From Cristatella mucedo (Eukaryota; Bryozoa; Phylactolaemata; Cristatellidae), in NCBI GenBank assembly GCA_009760855.2, contig WPIO01000093.1, positions 611,001 to 675,000 on the forward strand: a stretch of 64,000 nucleotides of DNA. Reading direction: 5' to 3'. The position numbers and the translations under genes are program-made. Under the pieces are notes generated by a model that had not been told where the DNA came from, made no database searches, and saw only the letters and a program-made list of their open reading frames with translations. Shown here piece by piece: positions 1 through 10,632 of the stretch (its first letter is position 1; the number at the start of each line of letters is the position of its first letter).

Positions 1-960
1 TCTGAGTCAATTATACACCCCTGTATTACAAAAATAAAATTAAAATTAGTACACATAGACTGTAGGCCTACGTAGTAGACACCCTGCAAATCCTGTAATG
101 CCAGGTGCAGCCACTAGACCAATCCTCATGTGTAGGCAAGAACTTTTTTCCAAAAAATCGGGTATGGTAAAACCAAGCCAATCTGAGCATGCTGTTCACT
201 TTGCTATCCTGTCTTCTAAATGTACAATTAAATTTACACTAATGATAATATGATTGATATATTTAACGTCTAATGTGTCTTATTTTCTATTATTTTGTCT
301 AATACATCGGGTAATGCGAGTGTAATGGTGACTAAATGGGTGTTATTTCATGTCCAGAGAGTCCAATTTCATGTCTAATAATGTTAAAAACCGCACAGAT
401 ATTTAGAGGGCTGTGAACAGGTTTTCCATGCTCTAACTACGAAAACATTCAATTTATAAATAAAGAATCCTACTTCACGGAAATTCACCTGTTGCGGTAG
501 AGTCAGGAACTGATCAAATACGGTAAACGATGGACGGCTGTACTCCCTCGGTCACTGCTCGTCGTTTAACATGCTGGCTGTATAAGAGGTATTTGTTCAC
601 TGCTACAGTTAAGGAATTTTCCAGTATTAAAATCGCTTACTATTATTAGCAGTACAGCACGCCTTCTGCACTCATAAAATGATTGTAACCTATCAATAAG
701 TTGTCAACGGTAGACAAGGTAACATGTCTGCATTGACATGTAGGCCGGGTACGATTGGCCTTGATTGACTCTTCAGATACTAAAGCAGGAGGCAATCGCT
801 TGAAAAAGAACCACAGCTTAGTTGAACCTACGATGGAACTCAATCAGGTGGCTGGGCTTCTGGCACGAGTGCTGGCACCTAAGGCAGGTGGCTGGTAACC
901 TATGACAAACCGACACGAGCAACAGGTGCATATCAGAAGGGAACTGCATTTGGCCAAGGC
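1..960. other. No recognisable feature
   Basis: No exon, repeat family or RNA gene could be recognised here. Short open frames occur but show no family resemblance or splice context. The missing 3' exons of the ALDH9 gene would be expected on the minus strand in this direction, but none was found. Confidence 0.5.
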
Positions 961-967
961 TATTCAC

Positions 968-1178
968 TTAGGCAGTGACTAGTCAACTGCTTTCCTGACT
1001 CTGCTATGCTTCCCACTTTCTCTTTGTTACGTGAAACAAAGTCTGTTGGCTACCGAATGTGTACCAAAAGCCGCTTAAGCTGAGAGTGAGCTAAACAAAA
1101 CTCTCCTGCATAACACCCACATAGTCTTTATGACTTTGTGGAGTTACAGATGGAGATATATTTCATTACATTACTAGT
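968..1178 (+). mobile_element. LINE family B 3' end, truncated
   Basis: The sequence matches the 3' untranslated end shared with copies at 4686-5075, 27460-27680 and (reverse strand) 25807-26283. Shared parts are the CTTTCTCTTTGTTACGT-like block, a block reading CCGAATGTGTACCAAAAGCC, and the terminal GTGGAGTTACAGATGGAG followed by ATTACATTAC. Only the last ~200 bp is present, a 5' truncation typical of LINE integration. Family assignment rests on the longer copies, which carry RT C-terminal protein sequence. Confidence 0.6.
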
Positions 1179-1439
1179 GGCACTGGCATCAGATGCTGCT
1201 CTCGACACTGGATGAATGTCAACTGTTATGTCGACCTCGTAGTGGTGAACATTAGATATTTTAAGCCGCCAGCTGGATTTGTACAGGGTCTCTCAACAAA
1301 GTAAACCCTCAGGGACCATACAGTCAGAGGGTAATGATAATACTAGTTCTTATAATATTTAAAGAGTACCCTAAGAGAACCAAATCTCTTTCTAGGAACT
1401 TTACATGTGCACTAAAACAAACACGTCAGTTGGCTAGTG

Positions 1440-1535
1440 ATAGCATGCAATATTTGAGCAAAGAAAAAGCAAAAAAAGCAGAGCAAAAAAACAAAGCAGA
1501 GCAAAAAAAGAGCAGAGCAAAAAAGCAGAGAGCTC
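1440..1535 (+). repeat. A-rich minisatellite (AGCAAAAAA-type)
   Basis: Four to five imperfect copies of a roughly 16-21 bp unit of the form GAGCAAAAAAAGCA sit inside the old minus-strand LINE copy. The open frame through it (lysine/glutamine rich) is a by-product of the repeat. Confidence 0.6.
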
Positions 1536-2066
1536 CAGATAGACCAGACAGCAAATGCTTTGAAGAATAGCAAGTGCCCTTTCAACTTCTTTTTAAATAT
1601 CGTGAGGTCAGGTTTCATTATGTCAGTCAGAAGTGAGTTCGCGAGCACACGAACTAAAGGCAAGGTCTCCAACGGATTTAATGTTGGTTAGAGGCACGTC
1701 TAAAAGAATAAAGTCAGAAGAGCAGGTGAAATTATGCCTAGTCTAACAGGGCAGCACTTCGGATATGTAGGCAGGAGCGAGAGAGTGAAGGGACCTGAAT
1801 GTGAGTCAGTAAACCTTTAAGTCAAAACGCAGCTTGATGGGGAGCCAGTGCAGGTCGGCAAAAATTGGCGCTGTGGTAATTGCAACTTCACGGCAGACAA
1901 GCACAGGCGCATAGCTTTGCACTAACTGTAAATAAGTGCCTTATTGCGATAACCAATGGCCATTACACCTAGAAATCCAGTTACACTAGTGATATAGTAG
2001 CTCCGTGCAGAGAGGCTCCAGTAGGATGTGGTGGTCAATTGCATCAAATGCAGCTGAGACATCTAA

Positions 2067-2135
2067 GATTCCCTTTGCAGCAAATGTGAAGCGCATAGAA
2101 AGAGATTGAGTTCTCTGAGGGCGCTTTATCAAGTG

Positions 2136-2180
<45 letters not shown>

Positions 2181-2183
2181 GAG
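2067..2183 (+). mobile_element. L2-A 3' tail only, with (TTA)n
   Basis: A roughly 115-bp plus-strand fragment starts at the CCTTTGCAGCAAATGTGAAG block and runs through AGAAAGAGATTGAGTTCTCT, GAGGGCGCTTTATCAAGTGC and about 12 TTA units. It splits the older minus-strand LINE between RT motif A and its upstream part, so it is the younger insertion. It is an extreme 5' truncation. Confidence 0.7.
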
Positions 2184-2367
2184 AGAACCGGCACAAAGGC
2201 TCAACCCAGATCAGCTTAGTTCATACAATCATTATCTAACCAAAGCAGAGCAGTTTCTATGGAATATTAGCTCTAAATCCATATTGAAATGTGCTAGCAA
2301 GATACGATTAACTGATGTAATCGTTTAGCTGCTGGACTACCACTCGTTCGGGATTTTTGGATATATC

Positions 2368-3360
2368 CCCACATGGATGGCAGCAAATTTTCTAAAACTA
2401 AACGATGACAAAACTAACTTACTTGTTATGGGCAAACCCAGTGTGATGCAGAGATTGGAAAGGCTGACTCTCAAAATTGGCTCTGCCAGCAAATCTCCAA
2501 TTGAATCAGCTCGAAATCTAGGTGTCATATTCCAAAGCGACCTCTCGTTAGACGACCATATCAGCTCCACAGTCAAATCCGCCTATTTTCAGCTTCATAA
2601 CATTGCTAAAATTCGGGCTTGTTTAGATAAGGATACCACGTCCAAGTTGGTCCATGCATTCGTGACATCTCGTCTCGACTTCTGCAACTCACTGCTTACT
2701 GGCCTACCAGCATGTGCGATCAGGCGATTGCAGCTGGTGCAAAACTCTGCAGCTAGGCTTGTCTGTCGTGAGCGACGCAGTTGCCACATTACTCCACTTC
2801 TCGCCGACCTGCACTGGCTACCAGTCAAGCAACGGATTGACTTCAAGGTTTTATCGCTCACTTTTAGGTCCTTCATTCTATGGCTCCAGCCTATCTCTCC
2901 GACATACTCCTCCATCAGGCCAAGCATCGTACCACCCGCTTTTCGGAATCCAACAGTCTACAAATACCTCGTACAAACCTTAAATCCTTTGGAGACCGTG
3001 CATTTAGTTCGTATGCTCCCAAAGCCTGCAACTCCTTCCCGACCTGCGTCAGAACATCCCCTGACCTGACTACATTTAAAAGGAACTTAAAAACACCTAT
3101 TTAGGACAGCATTTAGTGGGTCCCTGTGATTTGTCCTTGATGTGCTTATGCGTGCTGACACTGTGCATGCTGCCACTAACCACATTTGCATGCTGACCCT
3201 GTGCATGTCACCCCTAACCATATTATTCATTTTGTTTGTTTCTCAAGCATGATTTTACTTACCATTCAATTGCATTTCACTTTGCAGCAAATGTAAAGCG
3301 CATAGAAAGAGATTAAGTTCTCTGAGGGCGCATTATCAAGTGCATTATTATTATTATTAT
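2368..3360 (+). mobile_element. L2-A LINE, 5'-truncated (RT C-terminal half)
   Basis: The copy starts at the [20 protein letters not shown] segment just downstream of the RT catalytic motif and continues to the ORF end, 3' UTR, GCGC hairpin and five TTA units. The open frame 2377-3069 carries the conserved C-terminal region ([58 protein letters not shown]). It then shifts frame near 2870, so later motifs (YLSDIL, NLKSFGDRAFSSYAPKA) continue in another frame. Non-autonomous. Confidence 0.85.
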
Positions 3361-3600
3361 AAAAAAGGCAGACGAAAGACTGGCGAATACTACTTTATCT
3401 CGACAGCCTCAGTTTTTAAAGGGAAGTGGACTTCAGAAGAAGGGATTTCACAGATAACCAGGGGCATGCTTTCAATCTTTGACATGGTCGGCAGCAACAG
3501 GTCAGTGCATCTAACAAGGACAGCTGTTGGGCCAGAGTCTAGAAGATTAGTGACCTTTTAAGCCTGGGAAATAGAGGCACGTGTGAAGAAGGAGAGACGG
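3361..3600 (-). mobile_element. LINE family C RT fragment, decayed
   Basis: The minus strand over about 3440-3550 encodes SGPTAVLVRCTDLLLPTMSK. This corresponds to the conserved segment before RT motif A (LDPIPTVLLLRCIDLLLPCI in the L2-A copy at 8287-9393). A related but distinct fragment lies at 59449-59640. Both are too divergent to be L2-A, so they are set apart as group C. Confidence 0.45.
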
Positions 3601-4680
3601 AGAGCTGAGCGATGAGAGGCTGTGGCCTCAGTTCTCTACGCATTATACGATCCTTTGGCATAAGAACTCGTCAGTGAATTGCAAGACGTCCATCGGTGCT
3701 GGTGCTGTTCACTATATAATTAATAGCTTCCTATCCTCTTCTGCTCACTACTCCATCAAAAATTTCCGAGCTAGTAGAAAGAGTATGAAACAGCCCAGGT
3801 ACACAATTTGGAGCAAGAATTATCAAATAAATACTAAAATCCACTAGAGGGAAAATCGGGGGGAAATCACTGCAACACAAAATCGATGTTAAATCTTAAA
3901 TACCCGAACAGATCAAGTCTTGGTAGTTGGGGGACTGCCACCATTATAGGGTCTCTGTTGGAAGAAAGCAGAGTCTCGAGGTCACCTCGAGGCTAACGTC
4001 TTGTGGCAATGAATTGGATTCGATTGGGCCACTGCTAGCAGGATGCTATGCTCGCTTGCATTCGGGTGACATCGCCCGCTGAGTGCACCGCAGGGAAGAA
4101 CAGAACGTTTTGCTGCTCGCTGGCTTATTTTACAGCGCTCTGTTAACTTCATACCCTCTGCAGGTGTTCGATGCTCGGCAGTGGTCTGATTTATGAAAGG
4201 AACATCAGAAGAATGACCGAGCTAAGTTATTGATGTTCTCTGGGTCTAGTAACTCTTATGACTGTATTTACAGAAATGCACACATCGTTCTGACACTGTG
4301 GCCTAGTGACCGTATTTCTGCATCATCCGTCATTTTACCAGTCTTCTTCCAAAGAAACCTTGGAACTGAGGACCACTGAGTTAAGGTTAGCATTAATTGA
4401 TCGATGAAAGCACTAATTATGTTTAACTTGTCCAATGCTGGTTACGAAAAAAAATATTCGTCAGAGAGGCAGCAGTGGCTTCTGTGAGAACCATTTCCTG
4501 AGAGGAACCTGGCAGGAGAGTTATTTTGTGCACATAAAGGTGGTAATACAATACACACAACTCCTAAAACCTAAAAATTACCGTCAGTCCTAAACCTACA
4601 GATTGACGGTGCCAGACAATGCATTTACTATAAAATATTGCAGCGTCAATGTTGAGAAGATTGCACCTGCCATCTGTGTC
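3601..4680. other. No recognisable feature
   Basis: This stretch of about 1.1 kb shows no exon or repeat that I recognise on either strand. Confidence 0.45.
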
Positions 4681-4685
4681 ACAGC

Positions 4686-5075
4686 TTGCCAAGACTTCCA
4701 GCGAGCCATCGAAGCACCACCTTAAGTCGGCAGGTACTCTGCCTCCTCGTAATCAAGTCCTACATGGACAACAAATTAGTTGTTCAGTTGCTTAGATTAA
4801 AGACCTGTGGCAACAAAAGCTTTTGCTCTGCAGGTACAACAACCAGCCGTCCTGAGCTGTTACTTTTATGCTTCTCACTACCTCAACTGCTGTCCTGACT
4901 CAGCCATGCTTCCCACTTTCTCGTTTATTCATGAGATGATGCCTCTTGGCCACCTCAAGCGTACCAAAAGCCACTTAGGGCCTTGAGTGGGCGACAGGAA
5001 ACTCCTGCACACACCCACTTAGTAATTGTTGTATTGTGGAGTTACAGACATACATTACAATACTTCAATTTGTAA
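4686..5075 (+). mobile_element. LINE family B 3' end
   Basis: The plus strand encodes a decayed RT C-terminus (MDNKLVVQLLRLKTCGNKSF then CSAG), matching the equivalent positions of the family B copies at 27130-27470 and 26100-26283. The family B 3' UTR and ATTAC-type tail end near 5070. It lies within the ALDH9 gene region, antisense to that gene. Confidence 0.55.
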
Positions 5076-5084
5076 CAACTATCC

Positions 5085-5486
5085 AAGCAGCACATCAAGG
5101 TCCCCCGACATTCGAATGTAGGTCCTTCCATTCTCTTGCTCCAGTTTAAAAATCAGACGTCTTAACCTCCAAGGCTTTCCTTTACACCACTGGTACCTCT
5201 AACTTCAGTCATTTAGTAGTGCCTCAAACCAATCTCAATTACTACCCCTTTAAGATCCAATGCACAAAATGCCTTGCAATTGCTACCGACTGACGTCGCG
5301 ATATTTTCTAGCTTCAAGACATTCATGACAAAGCTAAAATCCCAGGTTCAATAGTAAAGGCTAGCATTGAGCCAATCAATTGATATTCCGTTTTCCCAGC
5401 CTACGAAGAGTATAAAGAAAGAAATTTAGTTCTCTTAGGGTGCTGATATACAATGTATTGTTATTATTATCATTATCATCACCTTA
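5085..5486 (+). mobile_element. Degenerate L2 LINE 3' end
   Basis: The plus strand reads through L2-like C-terminal protein sequence (LPTDVAIFSSFKTFMTKLKS near 5285-5345). A decayed hairpin (AAATTTAGTTCTCTTAGGGTGC) and (TTATTA)n end near 5486. The tail lies only about 38 bp inside the intron from the 5' splice site of ALDH9 exon 5 (5524/5523), antisense to the gene. Confidence 0.6.
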
Positions 5487-5523
5487 ACGAAATCCTCAAA
5501 AACGCTATGATGAATACACGTAC

Positions 5524-5940
5524 CTCTTCGCGAGCTGATTGCACATATGCCAGTACTCGCTCGGCATGCTTGCCTCGTATCGTGGCACCGACGCGAGTGT
5601 CCTCGCTCATCGGGTTGCCAACGGTTAGCTGACTGGTGCGCCGTACAAAGCACTCGACGAACGACTGCAACAGGCTGCCGTGCACGAACACGCGCGTGCC
5701 GTTGGAGCAGACGGCGCCCTGCGACGACCAGTTGCCGAGCATCGCGCCGGCGACAGCCTCCTCCAAGTCGGCACCGGCAAAGACGATGATGGGCGACTTG
5801 CCGCCCAGCTCAAGCGTGGCGTGCTTCACCGCGCGCCCGCACGACTCCATCACTGCGGCGCCGACGGCCGTGCTGCCCGTGAATGACACCTTGGCCACGT
5901 CCGGGTGCTCGCACAGCAGCACGCCCGTCTCGGCCTCACC
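5524..5940 (-). CDS. ALDH9A1: ALDH9-type aldehyde dehydrogenase, exon 5 (catalytic)
   Basis: 139 codons, phase 0 at both ends; acceptor GATCGATAG|GGTGAG and donor GAAGAG|GTACGT. It carries the core of the enzyme: FTGST (about residues 246-250 of the joined protein), LELGGKSP with the catalytic Glu near residue 270, and GAVCSNGTRVFV with the catalytic Cys near residue 304. The enzyme family oxidises aldehydes with NAD; the ALDH9 branch acts on 4-trimethylaminobutyraldehyde in carnitine synthesis, and the related betaine-aldehyde dehydrogenases make glycine betaine. CxNGTRVFV is typical of this branch. The next exons (cofactor/oligomerisation part, roughly 135 more residues) were not found down to base 1. 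Confidence 0.93.
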
Positions 5941-6179
5941 CTATCGATCATGGCAGAGAAGAGGGAACGCTGCTTCGGCACGGTAAGCGCCGCTAGAGCA
6001 ATCGATGCCACCGAGACGATGGAAGCCAGCAACCAGCAGCGCTCAGCCGAAAACGGGCAGCAAGCGACGGGTGAGCATAGCGAAGGGTGTGCACTAGACA
6101 AAACCCACCGCTGCATGCTCGAACGCCAGCGCTCGGAGCCTCTCGCTCGCTCGCTCGCTCGACGAAGGCAGAGCGCTCA

Positions 6180-6557
<378 letters not shown>

Positions 6558-6942
6558 CTACCTATGCAGCACGATTTGATTTGGCAGCAAAGCCGGCATT
6601 GAAGTCCTATGGCTGGAGTGAGTCCCGGAATTTTGGAGCATAATAAAAATAATAATAATTCACTTGATAAAGCGACCTCAGAGAACTTAATCTCTCTCTA
6701 GGCGCTTTAGATTTGCTGCAAAGTGAAATGGAATTGAATGGTAAGTAAAATCATGCTTAAAAAACAAACAAAATGAATAATATGTTTTGGGGTGACATGC
6801 ACAGGGTCAGCATGCGAATGTGGTTAGTGGCAGCATGCACAGTGTCAGCACGCATAAGCACATCAAGGACGAATCACAGGGACCCACTAAATGCTGTCCT
6901 AAATAGGTGTGTGTTTTAGGTTCCTTTTAAATGTGGTCAGGT

Positions 6943-7103
6943 CATTAGGTCAGGATCAGGTTATTCATTTCGTTTGTTTTTCAAGCATCATTTTACTTAC
7001 CATTCAATTGCATTTCACTTTGCAGCAAATGTCAAGCGCCTAGAGAGAGAGATTAGGTTCTCTGAGGGCGCTTTATCAAGTGAATTATTATTATTATTAT
7101 TAG
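6943..7103 (+). mobile_element. L2-A 3' tail inserted into the larger copy
   Basis: A plus-strand 3' fragment (ATTCATTTCGTTTGTTTTTC through the GCGC hairpin to five TTA units) splits the minus-strand copy. ATTAGGTC is found at both edges (near 6943 and 7097), consistent with a short target-site duplication. Together with the flanking minus-strand tail it forms an inverted pair of 3' ends of about 150 bp. Confidence 0.65.
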
Positions 7104-8333
7104 GTCGGGGGATGTTCTGACGGAGGTCGGGAGGGAGCTCCAGGCTTTGGGACCATACGAACTAAATGCACGGTCTCCAAAGGATTTAAGGTTTGTTCGA
7201 GGTATTTCTAGACTGTTGGATTCCGAAAAGCAGGTGGTACGACACTTGGCCTGATGGGGGAGTATGTTGGAGAGATAGGCTGGAGCCATAGAATGAAGGG
7301 ACCTAAAAGTGAGAGACAAAACCTTGAAGTCAATCCGTTGCTTGAATGGTAGCCAGTGCATGTCGGCGAGATGTGGAGTAATGTGGCAACTGCAACACTC
7401 ACGACAGACAAGTCTAGCTGCAGAGTTTTGCACCAGCTGCAATCGCCTGATCGCACATGCTGGTAGGTCAGTAAGCAGTGAGTTGCAGAAGTCGAGACGG
7501 GATGTCACGAATGCATGGACCAACTTAGATGTGGTATCTTTATCTAAACAAGCCCGAATTTTAGCAATGTTATGAAGCTGAAAATAGGCGGATTTGACTG
7601 TGGAGCTGATATGGTCGTCTAACGAGAGGTCGCTTTGGAATAGGACACCTAGATTTCGAGCTGATTCAACTGGAGATATGCTGGCAGAGCCAATTTTGAG
7701 AGTCAGCCTTTCCAATCTCTGAATCACACTGGGTTTGCCCATAACTAGTAAGTTAGTTTTGTCATCGTTTAGTTTTAGAAAATTTGCTGCCATCCATGTG
7801 CGGATGTCATCAATGCATGCAGCAAGTGAGTTTAGAGAATTTGAGGTGCTCGAAGGCTGTGAGGGATCAAAGCAAAGGTACAACTGAGTGTCATCCGCAT
7901 AGAAGTGAAAGCCTAGATTGTGCTTGGCAATCACATCGGCAAGAGGGAGAGTATAAACCGTGAAAAGAACCAGACCTAGAACGGAGCCCTGAGGTACTCC
8001 ATATTTCACAGGTACTTCAGATGATCGTTGTCCATTCACGTCAATACTCTGGAGTCTCCCACTGAGATAGGACCTGAACCACTGCAGAGCAGTGCCAGTG
8101 ATGCCCAGGCGAGATGGGAGGCGCTCTAGAAGTACTTTGTGATCGATGGTATCAAAAGCTGCCGAAAGATCGAGCAAAACAAGAAGAGACACTCTACCCA
8201 TGTCTGCATTCCTAAGTAGGTCGTTGTATACCCGAAGCAATGCTGACTCTGTGGAGTGATTAGCTCTAAAGCCAGACTGGAACTTACTAGCAAGGTGTGA
8301 GGTTTCGATATACGAGTTCAGCTGGTCCGCCAC
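7103..8333 (-). pseudogene. L2-A reverse transcriptase ORF (RT core to C-terminus)
   Basis: The open frame runs from 8333 down to the internal insertion near 7103 and covers RT. Motif A is LLDLSAAFDTIDHKVLLERL, motif B is [14 protein letters not shown], and the catalytic motif C is [14 protein letters not shown]. These are followed by the LINE C-terminal region ([32 protein letters not shown]). The N-terminal RT part continues in another frame upstream (8287-9393) because of a 2-nt deletion near 8345. The product would be the element's nicking/priming reverse transcriptase, but this copy cannot make it. Confidence 0.85.
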
Positions 8334-9719
8334 GACCCATTCCAGTGTCTGATAGGAATGGTAGAAGGGAAACTGGGTGGAAGTTGCTCAAGTTCTCTTG
8401 GTCTAGTGTAGCTTTCTTGAGAAGTGGCCTGACTACAGCTTTTTTGAAAGGTGCTGGGACATGACCTGAGGCTAATGACATATTAATTATGTTAGTTATG
8501 CATGGCAGCAGCAGATCAATGCAACGTAGGAGCAGGACAGTGGGAATAGGGTCCAGTGGACTTGTTGTCTCCTTTGATTGAGATACGAACTTTAGGACTA
8601 GATCACTAGTGACCGGCTTAAATGCAGACATTGAGGCGCAGCCACGAACCGAGGAACAGCATTCTAGTGGGGAGGTTGTCATCGCAGGGATGGATCCCCT
8701 GATCTTGTCTATCTTCTGCACAAAGAATCGAGAGAAGCGATCGGCTAGATCATCACTAGGATCATCAGGTAAGGAGCTAATCTGGGAACGGTTGAGGAGA
8801 TGGTTTATTGTCGACATCAGCATTTTTGGATTGTGCATCTGTGATTCAACAATGCTTTTATAGAAGCTAGACTTGGCCTTTGCTAGGATCGATTGGTACG
8901 ACCTACAGTAGTCTTCATATGCCTGTCGATGGACAGTTAGTCCGGATCTTTTGTATGCTTTTTCAAGCTTTCGTTTAGTAGACTTGGCTAGTTTAATGTC
9001 TGTGGTAAACCATAGGCCATCTGGGTGGGGGCGCACAGTGCGCTTTGTCAGAGGTGCAAACTCGTCGAGCGTGTCAGTTAGTGTTGTGTTGTAGCTATCT
9101 ACCAATGATGACAGATCGGAGGGAGGACTGAGAAGCAGAGGTGAAGCAGATATTCTCGCACGGACAGCATCGATGTCAAGGGTCTTGAGGTTTCGCGATT
9201 CACAGGTTATTTTCGAGGAGGATGTGGGCACACACTTTAGATTGAATGAGATCTGCATGTGGTCAGATAAGCAGGATTTGGTAATAATTGGTGATGACAG
9301 AGTGCAGTTGTATGAGAAAATCTGGTCGAGTGTGTGACCCTTGATGTGGGTAGGGCCATGCACATGAGCCACAAGAGATAACGAGTCAGTCAATGCACGA
9401 AATTCGGTGCTGAAAGCGTCAGATAAGTTATCAAAGTGAACTTGAAATCACCCATAACGAGGAAGGATCGATTTCTTGCACACAGAATTGAAATGAGATC
9501 GGAGAAATCTGAGATAAAGGAGGATTTGGTACCTGGTGGGCGATAGACTACTGCCACTATCGGTAGCTTGTTTTCGGGTGAGACCAAGACAATTGATTCA
9601 AAAGACTGCTTCGAGGGTACCGCAAATGGCTTGAAGTTGAATTTCGAGCGCACGACAATAGCAACTCCACCTCCAGTTTTGGATGATCTAGGGGTAGAAA
9701 CTGACGGCTCGATCTCCAA
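8287..9719 (-). pseudogene. L2-A endonuclease remnant and linker to RT
   Basis: The frame at 9390-9719 encodes an APE-type endonuclease middle part (KTGGGVAIVVRSKFNFKPF, VAVVYRPPGTKSSFISDFSD, FLVMGDFK where the family usually has GDFN). The frame at 8287-9393 continues with GHTLDQIFSYNCTLSSPIIT and the SDH-type motif CLSDHMQISFN. A linker rich in basic residues follows, then the start of RT (TSPLDPIPTVLLLRCIDLLL, VVRPLLKKATLDQENLSNFH). The two frames are out of register near 9390. The N-terminal endonuclease residues are missing. Confidence 0.8.
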
Positions 9720-10095
9720 AGGATTTGAGGAAGGTCAGAGCCAGAGCAAAACGACTTGAGTCAGAACAGCAGGTGGTGCAATGCCTTGGCTGATTTGAGA
9801 AGCAGTTCAGATAGGTAGGCCTGAGTAAGCGAATAAAGAGACCTCAACGTGAGCAAAAGAACATTGAAGTCGGTGCACTGCTTGATATGAAGCTAGTTTA
9901 GGTCAGCGAGAAGCTGATGGCGTGGCGTGGCTACTGTGACGTTCACGACAGACAAACCGACAGAGTTTTGCACGAACCCTACTTGTATTTTCGCAGGGGC
10001 CGGAAGAAGTCATGACAGGATGTCACAATGGTGCATAGGTGAAAGAAGGCAGTCTTGACTGTGGAGCAGACCGGTCGTCTAGTGAAAGGCACAAG
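9711..10095 (-). mobile_element. Older L2 copy that hosted the larger L2-A insertion
   Basis: At 9711 the sequence jumps from L2-A endonuclease to a diverged L2 C-terminal region. It reads on the minus strand from the SFGDRAF-equivalent CTCCAAAGGATTTGAGG block to the DDHI-equivalent near 10085. The two cannot be adjacent in one element, so the 3-kb copy landed in this older one. Confidence 0.55.
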
Positions 10096-10502
10096 CGAAT
10101 GCTGCCGCCGTCAAGGCAGTCAGAAACGCGGCCTCGCCATGACCGGAGGCACTGTCTGGGGGCGCGCCTCAGTCGGCATGCGAACAATGCTCGATGGTGA
10201 GGTGTCATCTGTGTCATCAACCTGCTGCTGGGTGGAAGTTTGTGCCACCAGCACGAGCCACGGGCCACGCACTTTATGGGCAACGAGCTGCACTAATGCA
10301 CAGCCAAACCGGCCCCGCAGCGGCAAACAGCAGTGCCAAACCATCGTCGGCAGGGCCACAGCCAGCCTTGGCTGGCCAGCAGCGACCCAGCATCACTGGG
10401 CATTCGCCAGCAAAGCCCTCGTCGAGGAGAAACAATGCAGCCGGATATAGCGCAGAGCGCCTAGGTAGGACAGGCCGAAGCGGCGATGCTGCTACGGCCA
10501 AC
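10096..10502. other. Remainder of ALDH9 intron 3
   Basis: GC-richer intronic sequence with several overlapping open frames but no recognisable domain. It sits between the old L2 copy and exon 3. Confidence 0.45.
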
Positions 10503-10632
10503 CTTTAATCGTGGCAGCAATTCCGCCGTAGTACTCCAGCGTTTCGGCACAGCCCAGAACGTCAGACCTGGCCTCGTATATGGGCTTGCCATTGTCCTCC
10601 ACTTCTGCTCTGGCGATTGCTTCACATTTTTC
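10503..10632 (-). CDS. ALDH9A1: ALDH9-type aldehyde dehydrogenase, exon 3
   Basis: 130 nt, phase 0 to phase 1; acceptor GCATCGCAG|GAAAAATG, donor ATTAAAG|GTTGGC (a canonical GT but a weak consensus). It encodes AEVEDNGKPIYEARSDVLGC and ETLEYYGGIAATIKG, matching the NGK-(I/S)-(Y/F)EAR and EYYAG-A segment that precedes the NAD-binding region in this family. It joins exon 2 (MIR|EKCEAIARAE) and exon 4 ([10 protein letters not shown]) without gaps. Confidence 0.92.

Larger units (their letters stand above)
1335..2350 (-). mobile_element. Old L2-A-like LINE copy, interrupted
   Basis: Read on the minus strand, the decayed 3' tail lies near 1335-1405, the RT C-terminal region near 1570-1960, and upstream RT sequence at 1990-2066 and 2184-2350. 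The upstream part includes DVSAAFDAIDHHILLEPL, which corresponds to RT motif A, and a stretch matching the SYLAS-FQ-GFRAN segment. Many stops and indels make it a fossil. It is interrupted by an AGCAAAA-rich tandem stretch (about 1440-1530) and by a plus-strand L2 tail (2067-2183). Confidence 0.6.
6636..9710 (-). mobile_element. Largest L2-A LINE copy, 5'-truncated in the endonuclease
   Basis: This minus-strand copy, about 3 kb, lies within ALDH9 intron 3 in the same orientation as the gene. From its 5' side (9710) it contains part of an APE-type endonuclease, a linker, the whole RT core, the C-terminal region, the 3' UTR, and the hairpin with (TTA)n-type tail at 6636-6700. It is interrupted at 6943-7103 by a plus-strand L2 tail. 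Frameshifts occur near 8345 (2 nt missing relative to the copy at 15900) and near 9390. The 5' end is cut inside the endonuclease, and an older L2 copy continues beyond it. Confidence 0.88.

Noticed and set aside
1-5500. Remaining C-terminal exons of ALDH9
   Set aside because: Searched by eye on the minus strand for the FGPV, G-CFIN and FGG-K-SG-GRE segments; none seen, so they are assumed to lie outside the window.
10055-10508. Overlapping frames of 104-131 codons near ALDH9 exon 3
   Set aside because: No domain, no splice support, and they lie in the intron of a confirmed gene on the other strand.
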